This document shows positions 52,837 to 64,000 of a stretch of 64,000 bases of DNA, one piece after another (the first letter of the stretch is position 1; each line of letters starts with the position of its first letter). A program made the translations under genes and the position numbers. The stretch lies in NCBI GenBank assembly GCA_949987565.1, contig OX465105.1, forward strand, positions 23,905,474 through 23,969,473. Reading direction: 5' to 3'. Below the pieces are notes generated by a model. That model was given only the letters and a program-made list of their open reading frames with translations, made no database searches and had not been told where the DNA came from. The stretch comes from Luidia sarsii (taxonomy: Eukaryota; Echinodermata; Asteroidea; Paxillosida; Luidiidae).

Positions 52837-55800
52837 CTGCCAGAGAGAGGGGAAACAACAGCAACCCACTTGAGGGGAGACGTTTGACTAATGGGTCCCC
52901 TAAAGGTACACCCACAGACAACTCGACTTTATCCAGCATCTAGTTGCCACCTGGGTCTCCTCTACCCTTGGCACCTACTCTCACACCGACACACTCCAGT
53001 GAACTTCCACTTCTCGGAAGATCCTGCACGCTCCAATGGCCGCACTGGGCACTTTCACCAGGCATAATATATATGTACACTGATGATAGTTGGAATCAAG
53101 CAGTCTCCTGACGACGGGCAGAGTACATGTACACACTACCCGAAATGCTGAGTTACATGCTCTTTTCAGAGCCACACTCCTTCTTACAAGAGAAGTGCTA
53201 CATGGTGTCACCGCAAACCTTCCACATACATGTAGTAGCCCACTTGTAATGAAACTACATCCAAAGGGATGGTAGTGGATGGATTGGACCATAATGAACC
53301 ATAAACCACTTCCAGCCTATCATCCACCATTGACTGGTCATCTACCCCACTCAGACAAAAACCATTCACCACCAGTAGCTTGCCACTCACCACTCACTCA
53401 CCACTCACTCACCACTCACTCACCACTCACTCACCACTCACCAATCTCCGTTCGCCGTTCCCCACGCTCATCAGTGTTCACCACCCCTAACCTCACCACT
53501 CCCCCGACCTCTCCCCCACCCACTCACCAGGTTGTTAATGCCCGTCGACACCTTGTGCAGCTTGCGGACCAGAAAGGCGTTCTCAAAACTCCTGATCGGC
53601 TGCAGCTCTGGGTCCCCTCGGTAGACAATGTCAAACTTCCGAAGACCGTTCATCATCTGAGAGCAAGTTGCACAACGCGGACAAACGAAGATTACAAAAG
53701 GGCTCTTGCATTGATAGGCGGGAAGGCAGTTTATCAACCACACTCCCTTTCATCACAACCTCATCTGTCTACCAGCTTTCCTCATTTGATCCCTTCCCTA
53801 CTGCTTGCCCTTCCCTTTGATCTCACCCTGGTCTGTCTACCACTTTTCCTCCTTTGATCTCTTCCCTACTGCTTGCCCTTCCCTTTGATCTCACCCTGGT
53901 CTGTCTACCAGCTTTCCTCATTTGATCCCTTCCCTACTCCTTGCCCTTCCCTTTGATCTCACCCTGGTCTGTCTACCAGCTTTCTTCCTTTGATCCCTTC
54001 TCTACTGTTTGCCCTTCCCTTTGATCTCACCCTGGTCTGTCTACCAGCTTTCCTCAATTGATCCCTTCCCTACTGCTTGCCCTTCCCTTTGATCTCACCC
54101 TGGTCTGTCTACCAGCTTTCCTCCTTTGATCCCTTCCCTACTGCTTGCCCTTCCCTTTGATCTCACCCTGGTCTGTCTACCAGCTTTCCTCCTTTGATCC
54201 CTTCCCTACTGCTTGCCCTTCCCTTTGATCTCACCCTGGTCTGTCTACCAGCTTTTCTCCTTTGATCCCTTCTCTACTGCTTGCCCTTCCCTTTGATCTC
54301 ACCCTGGTCTGTCTACCAGCTTTCCTCCTTTGACCCCTTCCCTACTGCTTGCCCTTCCCTTTGATCTCACCCTGGTCTGTCTACCAGCTTTCCTCCTTTG
54401 ATCCCTTCCCTACTGCTTGCCCTTCCCTTTGATCTCACCCTGGTCTGTCTACCAGTTTTCCTCCTTTGATCCCTTCACTATTGCTTGCCATTCCTTTTGA
54501 TCTCATCCTGGTCTGTCTACCGGCTTTTCTCCTTTGATCCCTTCCCTACTGCTTGCCCTTCCCTTTGATCTCACCCTGGTCTGTCTACCAGTTTTTCTCC
54601 TTTGATCCCTTCCCTACTGCTTGCCCTTCCCTTTGATCTCACCCTGGTCTGTCTACCAGCTTTTCTCCTTTGATCCCTTCCCTACTGCTTGCCCTTCCCT
54701 TTGATCTCATCCTGGTCTGTCTACCAGTTTTCCTCCTTTGATCCCTTCACTATTGCTTGCCCTTCCCTTTGATCTCACCCCGGTCTGTCAACCAGCTTTC
54801 CTCCTTTGATCCCTTCCCTACTGCTTGCCCTTCCCTTTGATCTCACCCTCGTCTGTCTACCAGCTTTACTCCTTTGATCCCTCCCCTACTGATTGCCCTT
54901 CCCTTTGATCTCACCCTGGTCTGTCTACCAGCTTTCCTTCTTTGATCCCTTCTCTACTGATTGCCCTTCCCTTTGATCTCACCCTGGTCTGTCAACCAGC
55001 TTTCCTCCTTTGATCCCTTTCCTACTGCTTGCCCTTCCCTTTGATCTCACCCTGGTCTGTCTACCAGTTTTCCTCCTTTGATCCCTTCACTATTGCTTGC
55101 CATTCCTTTTGATCTCATCCTGGTCTGTCTACCGGCTTTTCTCCTTTGATCCCTTCCCTACTGCTTGCCCTTCCCTTTGATCTCACCCTGGTCTGTCTAC
55201 CAGTTTTTCTCCTTTGATCCCTTCCCTACTGCTTGCCCTTCCCTTTGATCTCACCCTGGTCTGTCTACCAGCTTTTCTCCTTTGATCCCTTCCCTACTGC
55301 TTGCCCTTCCCTTTGATCTCATCCTGGTCTGTCTACCAGTTTTCCTCCTTTGATCCCTTCACTATTGCTTGCCCTTCCCTTTGATCTCACCCCGGTCTGT
55401 CAACCAGCTTTCCTCCTTTGATCCCTTCCCTACTGCTTGCCCTTCCCTTTGATCTCACCCTCGTCTGTCTACCAGCTTTACTCCTTTGATCCCTCCCCTA
55501 CTGATTGCCCTTCCCTTTGATCTCACCCTGGTCTGTCTACCAGCTTTCCTTCTTTGATCCCTTCTCTACTGATTGCCCTTCCCTTTGATCTCACCCTGGT
55601 CTGTCAACCAGCTTTCCTCCTTTGATCCCTTCACTATTGCTTGCCATTCCTTTTGATCTCATCCTGGTCTGTCTACCGGCTTTTCTCCTTTGATCCCTTC
55701 CCTACTGCTTGCCCTTCCCTTTGATCTCACCCTGGTCTGTCTACCAGTTTTTCTCCTTTGATCCCTTCCCTACTGCTTGCCCTTCCCTTTGATCTCACCC

Positions 55801-58800
55801 TGGTCTGTCTACCAGCTTTTCTCCTTTGATCCCTTCCCTACTGCTTGCCCTTCCCTTTGATCTCATCCTGGTCTGTCTACCAGCTTTCCTCCTTTGATCC
55901 CTTCCCTACTGCTTGCCCTTCCCTTTGATCTCACCCTCGTCTGTCTACCAGCTTTACTCCTTTGATCCCTCCCCTACTGATTGCCCTTCCCTTTGATCTC
56001 ACCCTGGTCTGTCTACCAGCTTTCCTTCTTTGATCCCTTCTCTACTGATTGCCCTTCCCTTTGATCTCACCCTGGTCTGTCAACCAGCTTTCCTCCTTTG
56101 ATCCCTTTCCTACTGCTTGCCCTTCCCTTTGATCTCACCCTGGTCTGTCTACCAGCTTTCCTCCTTTGATCCCTTCCCTACTGCTTGCCCTTCCCTTTGA
56201 TCTCTCCCTGGTCTGTCTACCAGCTTTTCTCCTTTGATCCCTTTCCTACTGCTTGCCATTCCCTTTGATCTCTCCCTGGTCTGTCTACCAGCTTTTCTCC
56301 TTTGTCCATATTCTGTCATCCATAACTCTTTTCTAGTCCTCCCTTGCCATTTATCGTTCTTTCTGCCTTTGAGAAAGGTCCTGCTGGGATCAAAACCAAT
56401 GTCCCTCTCAATCTGTGGCACTGACTACATGTAGCTCACCTGTTTCCGACCGAGGGGACTGAGTTCGCCGTTGATGCAATGGGGCGGCTGGCCGTTCTCG
56501 CTACCGTTCACTCCCCCACTGGCCCCTCTGTTTGTGCCATTCTCGAGCAAGGCTGGTGGGTCCACCTTAGAAGAAAATGTTTACACCGCAGAGTGAACGA
56601 CAATCCCATTCTGTTCACTGCAGTTGCCTACTAGTCCCACATATTGTACGCAGAATTTTTTTAGTCCTGTGATACAGGCCAATATTCAATTCTATGTACT
56701 ATGCATGGACGCTGTAGTATCTAGACTCAATCTGCAAACAAGTCACTGATTTTTTTGGTGACTTGAAACAAGTTGTGACATTTCACCCCAAAAATGGCAC
56801 TCGAGTTAGACTTAAGTCAAGTCCTTTACTCATTGATCAAGCACCTGTCTTCCAGTTCAATAGACTGCACACATACATGTGCGGTATATGTACACAGCCC
56901 AATAAAAAATCAGCAGTTTGAGATACCTGTTTGACAAAAAAAAATAATTGAAAGAAACAAAAATCAAACAATTTAATTTAAAAAAAAAAATTAAATAAAA
57001 TAAAAAAATAAAAAAAAATAAAAATTTAAATAAAATCACGCCATTTCCGGAAATCCGGAAATTTCCGGAAGTCTTACATCCCTGCTTGTAGTCATGTATA
57101 TTTTGTATACAATGTAAATACCCACCTCAAACACTTTGCACAAGTAGTCCATGGACATGCTCAAGTATTTGCTCAACTTCCTGGCATCGATGGGCCCCAG
57201 GTCGTCCTGTAGCTGCTGCCCGTACGACCCTTGACCTCCAGCAGAGGTCAGGTCGCTGAGCCCCAGCCAGGAGAGGAAGCCCTCTCCATTGTTGGTGGAG
57301 GGCGGGCAGTAGTTCATGTTGGAGACGGTGATGTGGGCTTGATGGACAACCTGGAGCAGCTTCTCGATCTGGGCGTTGAATCGACATTGCCAAAAGTTAA
57401 TGTCTCTTCTTTTTTTTTCATCGTTGAATTGTTTCATCGCAGAAAATGTGGACTGGACCGAGATTTGAGATTGAGATTTGATTGATTGTACGGCAGATTG
57501 TTTCAATCGATCAATCGATTAATCAGTGCCCCAGTAAATCACTTTGCACCAGGCAACCTTTCAGTGCCCATGACGAAGGATTTGTTTAATATTTGCCACT
57601 TTTGAAACTAAACTATTCTATGTCAAACAAATCAATGAAAAACTGACTGGGAACTGACTGGGAGACTGAAAAACAAGGCATAGAAAACTTTTGACTTCAC
57701 CGAGATTTAAACCCCATACACGTACTTCTTGTTTTGCATACCAGCGCTCTTACCATCTGAGCTATCCAGCCCTGAGAGATAGTGGCCTTCCCAAATACTA
57801 AACGAGTCTTTGCCTGGGTGGAGCACCAGACGGTAAAACAGTGCTGGTCGGCAAAACCTGAGGCTTCAGGTTCAAATCCTGGTCCTTAGAAAACCCTTTA
57901 AGAGACAGTGGCCTTCCCAAATAATCAACTAGTCTTTGCCAAGGTGTAGGCACCAGCCAGGATTATTTAACCATTCATTAACTGCAGTAGATCTCCAGGG
58001 ATAACATCCCACATTTCATCATGCAAACTACAATTTGCTTTTCCCAGTTTGTCTACATTCCCTCGCAAATAAAAAAAAACCACTAAGGCTGGGCAAAATC
58101 GGGTATTTGAGGAACCGGATACCCGAATTTTGAAATCGTCGGTACCCGGATACCCGCCATTCAATGTAAAACATAAGAAATTAAGAACCCGGAAGTACAT
58201 TGTGTAATGCCCGCTGGTCGCTATAGCAGTATCGGAGCGCCGTGCCAGGCATGCTTTTAGTTTCTACATCGATAATAAAATTGGCAACAAGCAACATCGC
58301 AAATAAAATCGGCAACCTGGATAATTCCCTCGCAAATTAAAAATCAGTAAAACACCAGAAAAAAAACCCAGAAAATTTACTGGAAGGAGAAAAATCATTA
58401 AGGGAGCGGGGAGGAGCCCTGGTCCCCCGAGTACCCACCGACATCCTCATGTGGTTGCTGAGTAGCGGCTGATACGTTGCAGTCGGTGACTCCAGGTCGG
58501 CAAGCTGGGAGCCCAGGTCCACCGACGACGGCACCCGGTGGGGGGAGAGGAAACTGCTCCCCAGCGAGCCCGAGCGAGCGCTGATGGGAGAGTGGTAGCC
58601 CTCGACCAGACGCCTCTCAGCTGGCACAGCAGAGGGGGAACAGACACATTAATCCAGACCGTTAGTGGATGGGCATGGCACAGGCACAACACTTGAAAAC
58701 CACCCAGAGAGGAAGATTTAACATTACTGTAACACACAAATCTGCCTATGAGAAGGTCCCTCCTGGGAATTGAGATGCACTTAGGTAGGGTTCATCATTT

Positions 58801-61800
58801 TGCGATGGTCAAAGAATCACTTTCACACCCAACATATGCATACACTCACACGTCTGTTTTGGCTCAATCCGTCAACCATGTCATGAGGGAAAACCATGGA
58901 AACAAAATTAAATGTCAACTTGTTTTTCCAGACAGGCAGTATTTGGTAAATGGAACTACTGTGTGGATTGATTGCCGAACATTTTCTCGAAACAAAATGA
59001 GAGCTGAAATTTTACAATACCATTACAAACTTCCTGACGAGTAAGTAATTATCACAAAGTTGGAAGGTCCAGAAATTGGGCACTTTGCAAATGGTCTATC
59101 CTCATATAAGACTTAAGGCTTTGCATGGTGGGTGAATCAATATAGGAAGGTTTGCGGTGACACCATGTATCAGGTCTCTTAAAGGAAGAGGTTTGGTTCT
59201 GAAAAGAACCTGAGTGGTAACTCGACGTTTCGACCAGTATGCTCTGGCCGTTTCGACCAGTATGCTCTGGCCGTCATTCTCCTGATGACGGCCAGAGCAT
59301 ACTGGTCGAAACGTCGAGTTACCACTCAGGTTCTTTTCAGAACCAAACCTCTTCCTTTAAGAGACCTGATACATGGTGTCACCGCAAACCTTCCTATATT
59401 GGTCCATCCTCCCTTTGAGTTTATGCAATGTGTAAATTGGGTAGCCACCTACGTTAGTCTGCAAAGAAGCATTCCACTAACACAGTGTCGGGGCAACTGT
59501 TCTCACAATTGGTACTCAAGTCTTGTTCGAGGGAGGGAATAGGGAGAGGGGGGGGGAGGATTTCTACTGAGCTTGCTTGAGTCGGGGCCTGTCACAGCCT
59601 ACCTTCCTTGAGCACCTGGTGAAGGTTGGTCTGGGCAAAGACCTTGGCCACCCGGAGCAGGACGATGGCGTTCTTGGGGACGGCCAGGTCTTGCCGAAAC
59701 GCCCTGGGCAGGAACTCTTGGAACAGGACGGTGTAGAACAGAAGGTTACTGGACACAAACTTCAACCTTGGGACGGAAGGAGGGAAGGGGAGGAGGGAGA
59801 CACCATCAATCGTATGTTTATACAATTTTTTTTATTTTTTTGTGGCCAAGAGAATTACATTGAATTACATTGAATTACATTGAATTACATTCTCCTTGAC
59901 GTAATAATTATATTCATAATATAAAATAGTACATCTTAAAATTTAGTGGGCCTGACGTTTCGATCCTAGCAGGACCTTTCTCAAAGGCAGAGTGACAAGG
60001 ACAAAACAGATACATGTACACGAAGGAAGGGGGAGAGAGTGAATAGGACACGGATGAGAAACAAAGGACAAAGAGTGAAGCTGGTAGGGTGAGATCAAAG
60101 GGAAGGGCAAGGAGTAGGGTAGGGATTAGTGAGAAGAGGGGGAAAGATCAAAGAGAGAAGTGTGAAGGAGTGAACACAAAAGAAGTATTATCAGAAAGCT
60201 GCATGGTGTTAGTCATTACCCTCCTAGATGTTGAGACCATGTGGTTGAATAGTCCGAAGACGCTTCATCCACATTTTCTTACGGCTTACACGGACATTAC
60301 GACAGCATTACTACGGTGACCAAGGGATTCTATGCCCAGTACACTCATATCTGATATCGAATGATCAGGGAGATTGAAGTGATACCCAACAGGGGTGTCC
60401 ATTTTACCGGTTTTGATTGTAGACCTATGGCCATAGATACGTTTTTTGAGAGTGTTTGTGGTCTCACCAACATACACCAACATACATAAAATAGTACAAC
60501 TACACATGTAGTTCAGTATTTCTCAAAAGTTAGAGGCTTGATGTTTTGAAAATACAGCAGAACCCTTCTCGAAGGCAGGTCCTGCTAGGATCGAAATATC
60601 AGGCCCTCTAACTTATGCGATTTATGTATTGCAGGTCATTTTAGACAGTGAGCAGTTTGCAACAGTATTTTGGTATTTAGTTGACAATTTAGGAGGCCAC
60701 CGTCCAAGGGCTGGATAGCTCAAATGGGAAGAGCGCTGGGACGCAAAACCAGAGAAATGGGCTTTCAATCCCAGTCCAGTCAAAACTTTTCTTTGCCATA
60801 TTTTTCAATTTGTTCAAAAGTTCCCAGTCAGTTTTTCGTTGATTTGCTTGACATAGAAAAGTATAGTTTTTTAAAATGGCAACAATTAAACAAACCCTTC
60901 GTCGTGGGCGCTGAAAAGGGACCTAGTGCCCAAGTGATTTAGTAGGGGGGAAGGGGCCCTGATTAATCGATTTATTGATCGATAGAAACAATCAATCAAA
61001 TAAATGGATTAATCAATCGGTTGATTGATTAAAGGATTGGTAGGTCAGAGGCACTCACCATCTTTCCTCTTCGATCGGTCTGTCCTTGACAACGTCCCTC
61101 ATGTGAGCATGGGAGCGTTCAGCTTCTCGCATCTGCTCCGTGTAACGCCATGGCTGTATGTAACTCAACCAAACCTCCAGTATCTGGAGGGGGGAAAAAC
61201 CCAAGAAGGTTCGTGCGAGTTAGCATCGGAGCAAGGCAGGGAGATTTGGGAAACTGCAATAGCTCTGTATAGCCTAATATTTTGGGGGATAGAGCCTTTG
61301 AGTTAAAGAGATAACACAACATTGGTCGAGGTCAAAGCATAGCATCCATACGTTGTCTGATCCAACACGTGCATGAAATAGCAAATTTGTGAAACTTTCA
61401 GCTCAATCCGCCAACCGAGTCTCGAGAAAATAGTGAAAAACCGCTTCATTTGTTTCGCGAAAATGCAGCATTCAACTAATTTATTCTGAAAAAATATAAA
61501 TCATTTCAGACAGAAATATTTCAGTGTGGGGTTTCTACTGTAACCATCTTTAAACTGTATAGGTTTCTAGTAAATCTGTGAACATTTCTGTTTTTTGATG
61601 TTACCAATGTTGTGTAGGGGCTTCAAGTGCACCGTGTCTCTGGAAACTCCCTGTTGATTTTAGGAGTGCTGCTAGCCCTAATGTTTTTAAATCGATCTTT
61701 TTAAACAAGCTTTTTAACAAACTATTTGTTGGTTATTGTTGTTTACTGAATTAATTTACCAGACCCCAATTTATAATGCTGGCTGTATGTGTTTTACTTG

Positions 61801-64000
61801 TGGGTGGTCTTACTGTATCTTGTGTTTATTCTGTTTTCCTTTAAAGGCCCTATACAACAGCGGTAAAGGTCAAAGGATTGCCACAGTTTGTGTGTTAAAC
61901 CACAAAACATTCAAAAAAAGCAATACTGCAAAGGTGTTAGCTCAAATGATAATCTGAGAAAGTACATTGTAGATAAATGCAAAAAAAAAACGTCACGGTT
62001 TACGCACTGGCCTGTAGTGTAAGAAATACACTCGCAAGTAATAAACTATTTGTCGATGTTTAAGTGAAGATTTCTCAAAAAGTACAGTATCCCAGACCAT
62101 GAGATTACAACACAAGGATTCTATCATGACCATCTACAAACTGTGTGAATTAGAAGGAAATCTGTGGACATCGATGTTTCCCGATCTTCCCAATGTTGTA
62201 TTGGGCCTTTACCCGGTAACTTGTATAATCTTTATCGTGATGTGCTTGTGAACAATTCTATGGAATAAGACTGAACTGCCACGCAGGTACATTTTAGAAT
62301 CCACCACTTGACCTCGACCAGCTCAGCGTTTAAGACAAAATGTTACTTACCGATCGAAAGGTCGAGTCCAGCGGCCAGTTGTCAAAGCCGTGCCTCAGAA
62401 AAACGTAGAGCTTCTTCTTGATGAACTGGGGTATCACGTATCTGGACAGAATGAGGAATAGGTACGAGTATAATGATGGAAGATATGAGTGACGACTGCT
62501 TTTGCCAAACAGAATACATGAATAACATTGTTCAGCATTGTGATATGGATTCTATGCATTGCTTATCCCTTGCTATTGGGTACAAGTTATGACAGTTTTG
62601 ACGAAAACTGAGATTGAGCCCACTAGCTAGAAGTATCCGGTGTGTACTGAAGGAGATATATCAAAACTCTTTGACGGAATAGCGTAGTGTTCATGAGATC
62701 AGTCAAGCAGCTTGTTCAGGGCTACAAGGTAAACTGGTCAGGAAGTCCACTCTAATTACCTCTTGAAGTCTTCCAGCTGGTCTTGCTCCGGCTGCTGGTA
62801 GGCAGTGATGGCCAGGGGAGGGCGGGCAGAGTTGACAAAGAAGTGCAGGTGCTTGACCAGGATTCGAACCATTCGCACGTGGTCGGCACTGGGGATGTAG
62901 TTCTCCTGCAAGTGGAAAGCAAGATCCAGTGAACACTCTTTGGAGTGTCAGAAGAGCACTGATAATAGCGTATAGGACTATTGAAGATGGACAGACGGTA
63001 GCTAGAGCCCAAGGTAGGTACATAGAGGCAGACACAGAGACAGAGGCAGACAGACAGATAGAGATAGAGGCAGAGGCAGAGGCAGAGACAGAGGCAGAGA
63101 GACAGAGGTAGAGAGAGAGGCAGAGGCAGAGACAGACAGACAGAGAGAGAGGCAGAGGCAGAGGCAGAGACAGGGGCAGACAGACAGAGATAGAGATAGA
63201 GGCAGAGACAGAGGCAGAGAGACAGAGGTAGAGAAAGAGGCAGAGGCAGAGACAGACAGACAGAGAGAGAGGCAGAGGCAGAGACAGAGGCAGAGACAGA
63301 GGCAGACAGACAGAGATAGAGGCAGAGGCAGAGGAAGAGAGGCAGATACAGAGTCAGAGGCAGATGCCGAATCAGAGTAAGAGGCAGAGGCAGAGACAGA
63401 GGCAGAGGCAGAGGCAGAGGCAGAGACAGAGGCAGATGCAGAGACAGAGGCAGAGACAGAGACAGAGGGAGAGACAGAGGCAGAGACAGAGGCAGAGGCA
63501 GAGGCAGAGGCAGAGGCAGAGGCAGAGACAGAGGCAGAGGCAGAGGCAGAGGCAGAGGCAGAGAGGCAGAGGCAGAGGCAGAGGCAGAGGCAGAGGCAGA
63601 GGCAGAGGCAGAGGCAGAGGCAGAGGCAGAGGCAGAGGCAGAGACAGAGGCAGAGGCAGTGGCAGAGGCAGAGGCAGAGGCAGAGGCAGAGGCAGAGGCA
63701 GAGGCAGAGGCAGAGGCAGAGGCAGAGGCAGAGGCAGAGGCAGAGACAGAGACAGACAGAGACAGAGGCAGAGGCCGAATCAGAGACAGAGGCAGAGGCA
63801 GAGGCAGATGCAGAGACAGAGGCAGAGACAGAGGCAGAGACAGAGTCAGAGGCAGAGGCAGAGGCAGAGCATCACACAGTGCATCACACAGTCAGAAGAC
63901 AAGACTGCCACACATGTCCCTCACCCATACAGACACCCAACCCGCCCATACTGCACACCTACATGTACGTACCCTGACATGTTGCCGGAACCCTTGCTCC
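52456..64000 (-). CDS. SMPD4: SMPD4 (neutral sphingomyelinase 3), C-terminal part, 11 exons
   Basis: Minus-strand exons: 64000-63973 (cut by the edge), 62905-62760, 62441-62351, 61183-61059, 59766-59603, 58620-58439, 57368-57126, 56565-56440, 53656-53528, 52836-52456. With the edge exon that is ten joined segments in the window; all phases agree. SMPD4 is an ER/nuclear-envelope membrane protein assigned to Mg2+-dependent neutral sphingomyelinases, with a role at nuclear pores. Landmarks shared with vertebrates: [117 protein letters not shown]. The N-terminal half lies beyond the window. Introns carry the 2.5-kb minisatellite and a PLE remnant. (The title count should be read as ten segments.). 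Confidence 0.94.
53085..53235. mobile_element. Type-B foldback half with core
   Basis: CCTGACGACGGGCAGAGTAC...CACTACCCGAAATGCTGAG then CAGAGCCACACTCC...GCTACATGGTGTCACCGC. SMPD4 last intron. Confidence 0.7.
53395..53450. repeat. (CACTCACCACT)n short array
   Basis: CACTCACCACTCACTCACC repeated at 53385-53445. SMPD4 last intron. Confidence 0.8.
53750..56310 (+). repeat. 68-bp minisatellite, ~37 copies, in an SMPD4 intron
   Basis: Unit: CCTTTGATCCCTTCCCTACT, GCTTGCCCTTCCCTTTGATC, TCACCCTGGTCTGTCTACCAG, CTTTCCT. Period 68 bp by counting. Variant units (ATCCTGGTCTGTCTACCGG, CCCTCGTCTGTC, ACTGATTGCC) recur in the same order at 54460-55080, 55070-55620 and 55620-56090, so blocks of ~8-9 units were themselves duplicated. 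It ends next to a hammerhead-like core at 56360-56400, matching the PLE tail order at 60 kb. Confidence 0.95.
56355..56412 (+). mobile_element. PLE-tail hammerhead-like core bordering the minisatellite
   Basis: TTCTGCCTTTGAGAAAGGTC / CTGCTGGGATCAAAACC / AATGTCCCTCTC: same order as 59988-59945 (minus), with GAAACG changed to AAAACC. SMPD4 exon 56565-56440 begins only ~30 bp further on. Confidence 0.75.
56950..57040. repeat. A-rich low-complexity tract
   Basis: Runs of A with interspersed TTT/ATAAA between SMPD4 exons. Confidence 0.8.
57640..57990 (-). mobile_element. S1 SINE copies, reverse then fused
   Basis: CTTACCATCTGAGCTATCC / CAGCCCTGAGAGATAGTGGCC is followed by a second, mixed-orientation fragment (GGTTCAAATCCTGGTCC) and ATAATCAACTAGTCTTTGCC. 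At least two nested insertions. Confidence 0.7.
59105..59400. mobile_element. Foldback element, type A, full
   Basis: GGTTTGCGGTGACACCATGT...GAACCTGAGTGGTAACTCG, core GACGTTTCGACCAGTATGCT (partly duplicated at 59236-59272), then CTGATGACGGCCAGAGCATA, CTGGTCGAAACGTCGAG and the inverse arm. CTGATGA...GAAAC is the conserved two-part core of hammerhead ribozymes. Confidence 0.85.
59945..60515 (-). mobile_element. PLE 3' end: GIY-YIG remnant, 68-bp monomer and hammerhead-like tail
   Basis: Minus strand from ~60510: [20 protein letters not shown] then [18 protein letters not shown], the GIY-YIG endonuclease end of a Penelope-like protein. After a frameshift follows [15 protein letters not shown] (60270-60225), the usual C-terminus. 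Then a pyrimidine-rich 3' region with one minisatellite-like monomer (CCTTGCCCTTCCCTTTGATC, 60100-60070) and the tail CTTTGAGAAAGGTCC...GATCGAAACGTCAGGCCC (59988-59948). The RT is absent. In an SMPD4 intron. Confidence 0.85.
60530..60620 (+). mobile_element. Further hammerhead-like core
   Basis: GCAGGTCCTGCTAGGATCG / AAATATCAGGCCCTCTAAC, with an inverted partial partner (ACCCTTCTCGAAGG) upstream. It borders the PLE remnant on its other side, so the two cores bracket it. Confidence 0.65.
60690..60870 (+). mobile_element. S1 SINE
   Basis: AAGGGCTGGATAGCTCAAAT head, CCAGTCAAAACTTTTCTTTG and CCCAGTCAGTTTTTCGTTG body. Confidence 0.75.
61307..61623. mobile_element. MITE family M3, reverse copy
   Basis: Reverse of 34107-34474: left ACACAACATTGGTCGAGGTC, right ACCAATGTTGTGTAGGGGC. 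TTAA on the left (61303-61306), degraded on the right. Confidence 0.8.
61845..62213. mobile_element. MITE, divergent member of family M3
   Basis: Ends AGGCCCTATACAACAGCGG / CCCAATGTTGTATTGGGCCT, TTAA at 61841-61844. Interior TTTCTCAAAAAGTACAGTAT is unlike M3 but has the same length and end design. Confidence 0.7.
62995..63870. repeat. (GAGGCA)n hexanucleotide array
   Basis: Nearly 880 bp of CAGAGGCAGAGGCAGAGACA. It is in the SMPD4 intron beginning ~90 bp from exon 62905-62760 and ending ~100 bp from the edge exon. Confidence 0.95.

Noticed and set aside
52321..52887. 188-codon plus-strand open frame
   Set aside because: Antisense shadow of the GC-rich SMPD4 last exon.

Overview
This window is intron-rich animal nuclear DNA, very dense in retroelement remnants, foldback elements and simple repeats. 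Orthologues of SART3 and SMPD4, canonical GT-AG introns, Penelope-like, RTE-like and CR1/L2-like retroelements and tRNA-headed SINEs point to a metazoan. I favour a marine invertebrate deuterostome (echinoderm, hemichordate or cephalochordate), but the species cannot be fixed from the sequence alone.

Layout. From 1 to about 27.6 kb there is mostly repeat-filled DNA. It carries two exons (14978-14843 and 5860-5688, minus strand) of a gene with a divergent tRNA 2'-phosphotransferase (Tpt1/KptA/TRPT1)-like domain. The gene probably runs off the left edge and continues upstream to the right. The same stretch holds an RTE-type LINE tail, two other LINE tails, a decayed Penelope-like element (PLE), a 2.4-kb satellite with a 69-bp unit, several MITE families with readable target-site duplications, and long microsatellites.

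From 28,064 to 48,351 (plus strand) lies a complete SART3 gene. I resolve 23 coding exons whose phases all agree, giving a predicted 943-residue protein: acidic N-terminus, HAT repeats, basic/proline linker, two RRMs and a C-terminal LSm-binding tail. Two CRE-type palindromes sit just upstream, between SART3 and a possible divergent first exon.

From 64,000 down to 52,456 (minus strand) lie the last 11 coding exons of SMPD4 (neutral sphingomyelinase 3), the first of them cut by the window edge. SART3 and SMPD4 converge tail to tail. The roughly 4 kb between them holds a decayed tandem duplication of the SMPD4 3' end, including a broken copy of the end of its last exon. A Mutator-like MITE interrupts one copy, and the other copy preserves the empty site.

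The most interesting non-genic signal is a network of PLE-derived sequences. Short cores resembling degenerate hammerhead ribozymes recur more than ten times. They often occur as head-to-head palindromes, and they border a 68-bp minisatellite that has expanded inside introns of both SART3 and SMPD4. A third copy at 60 kb still joins the hammerhead-like core and the minisatellite monomer to a PLE GIY-YIG endonuclease remnant, which identifies the source.
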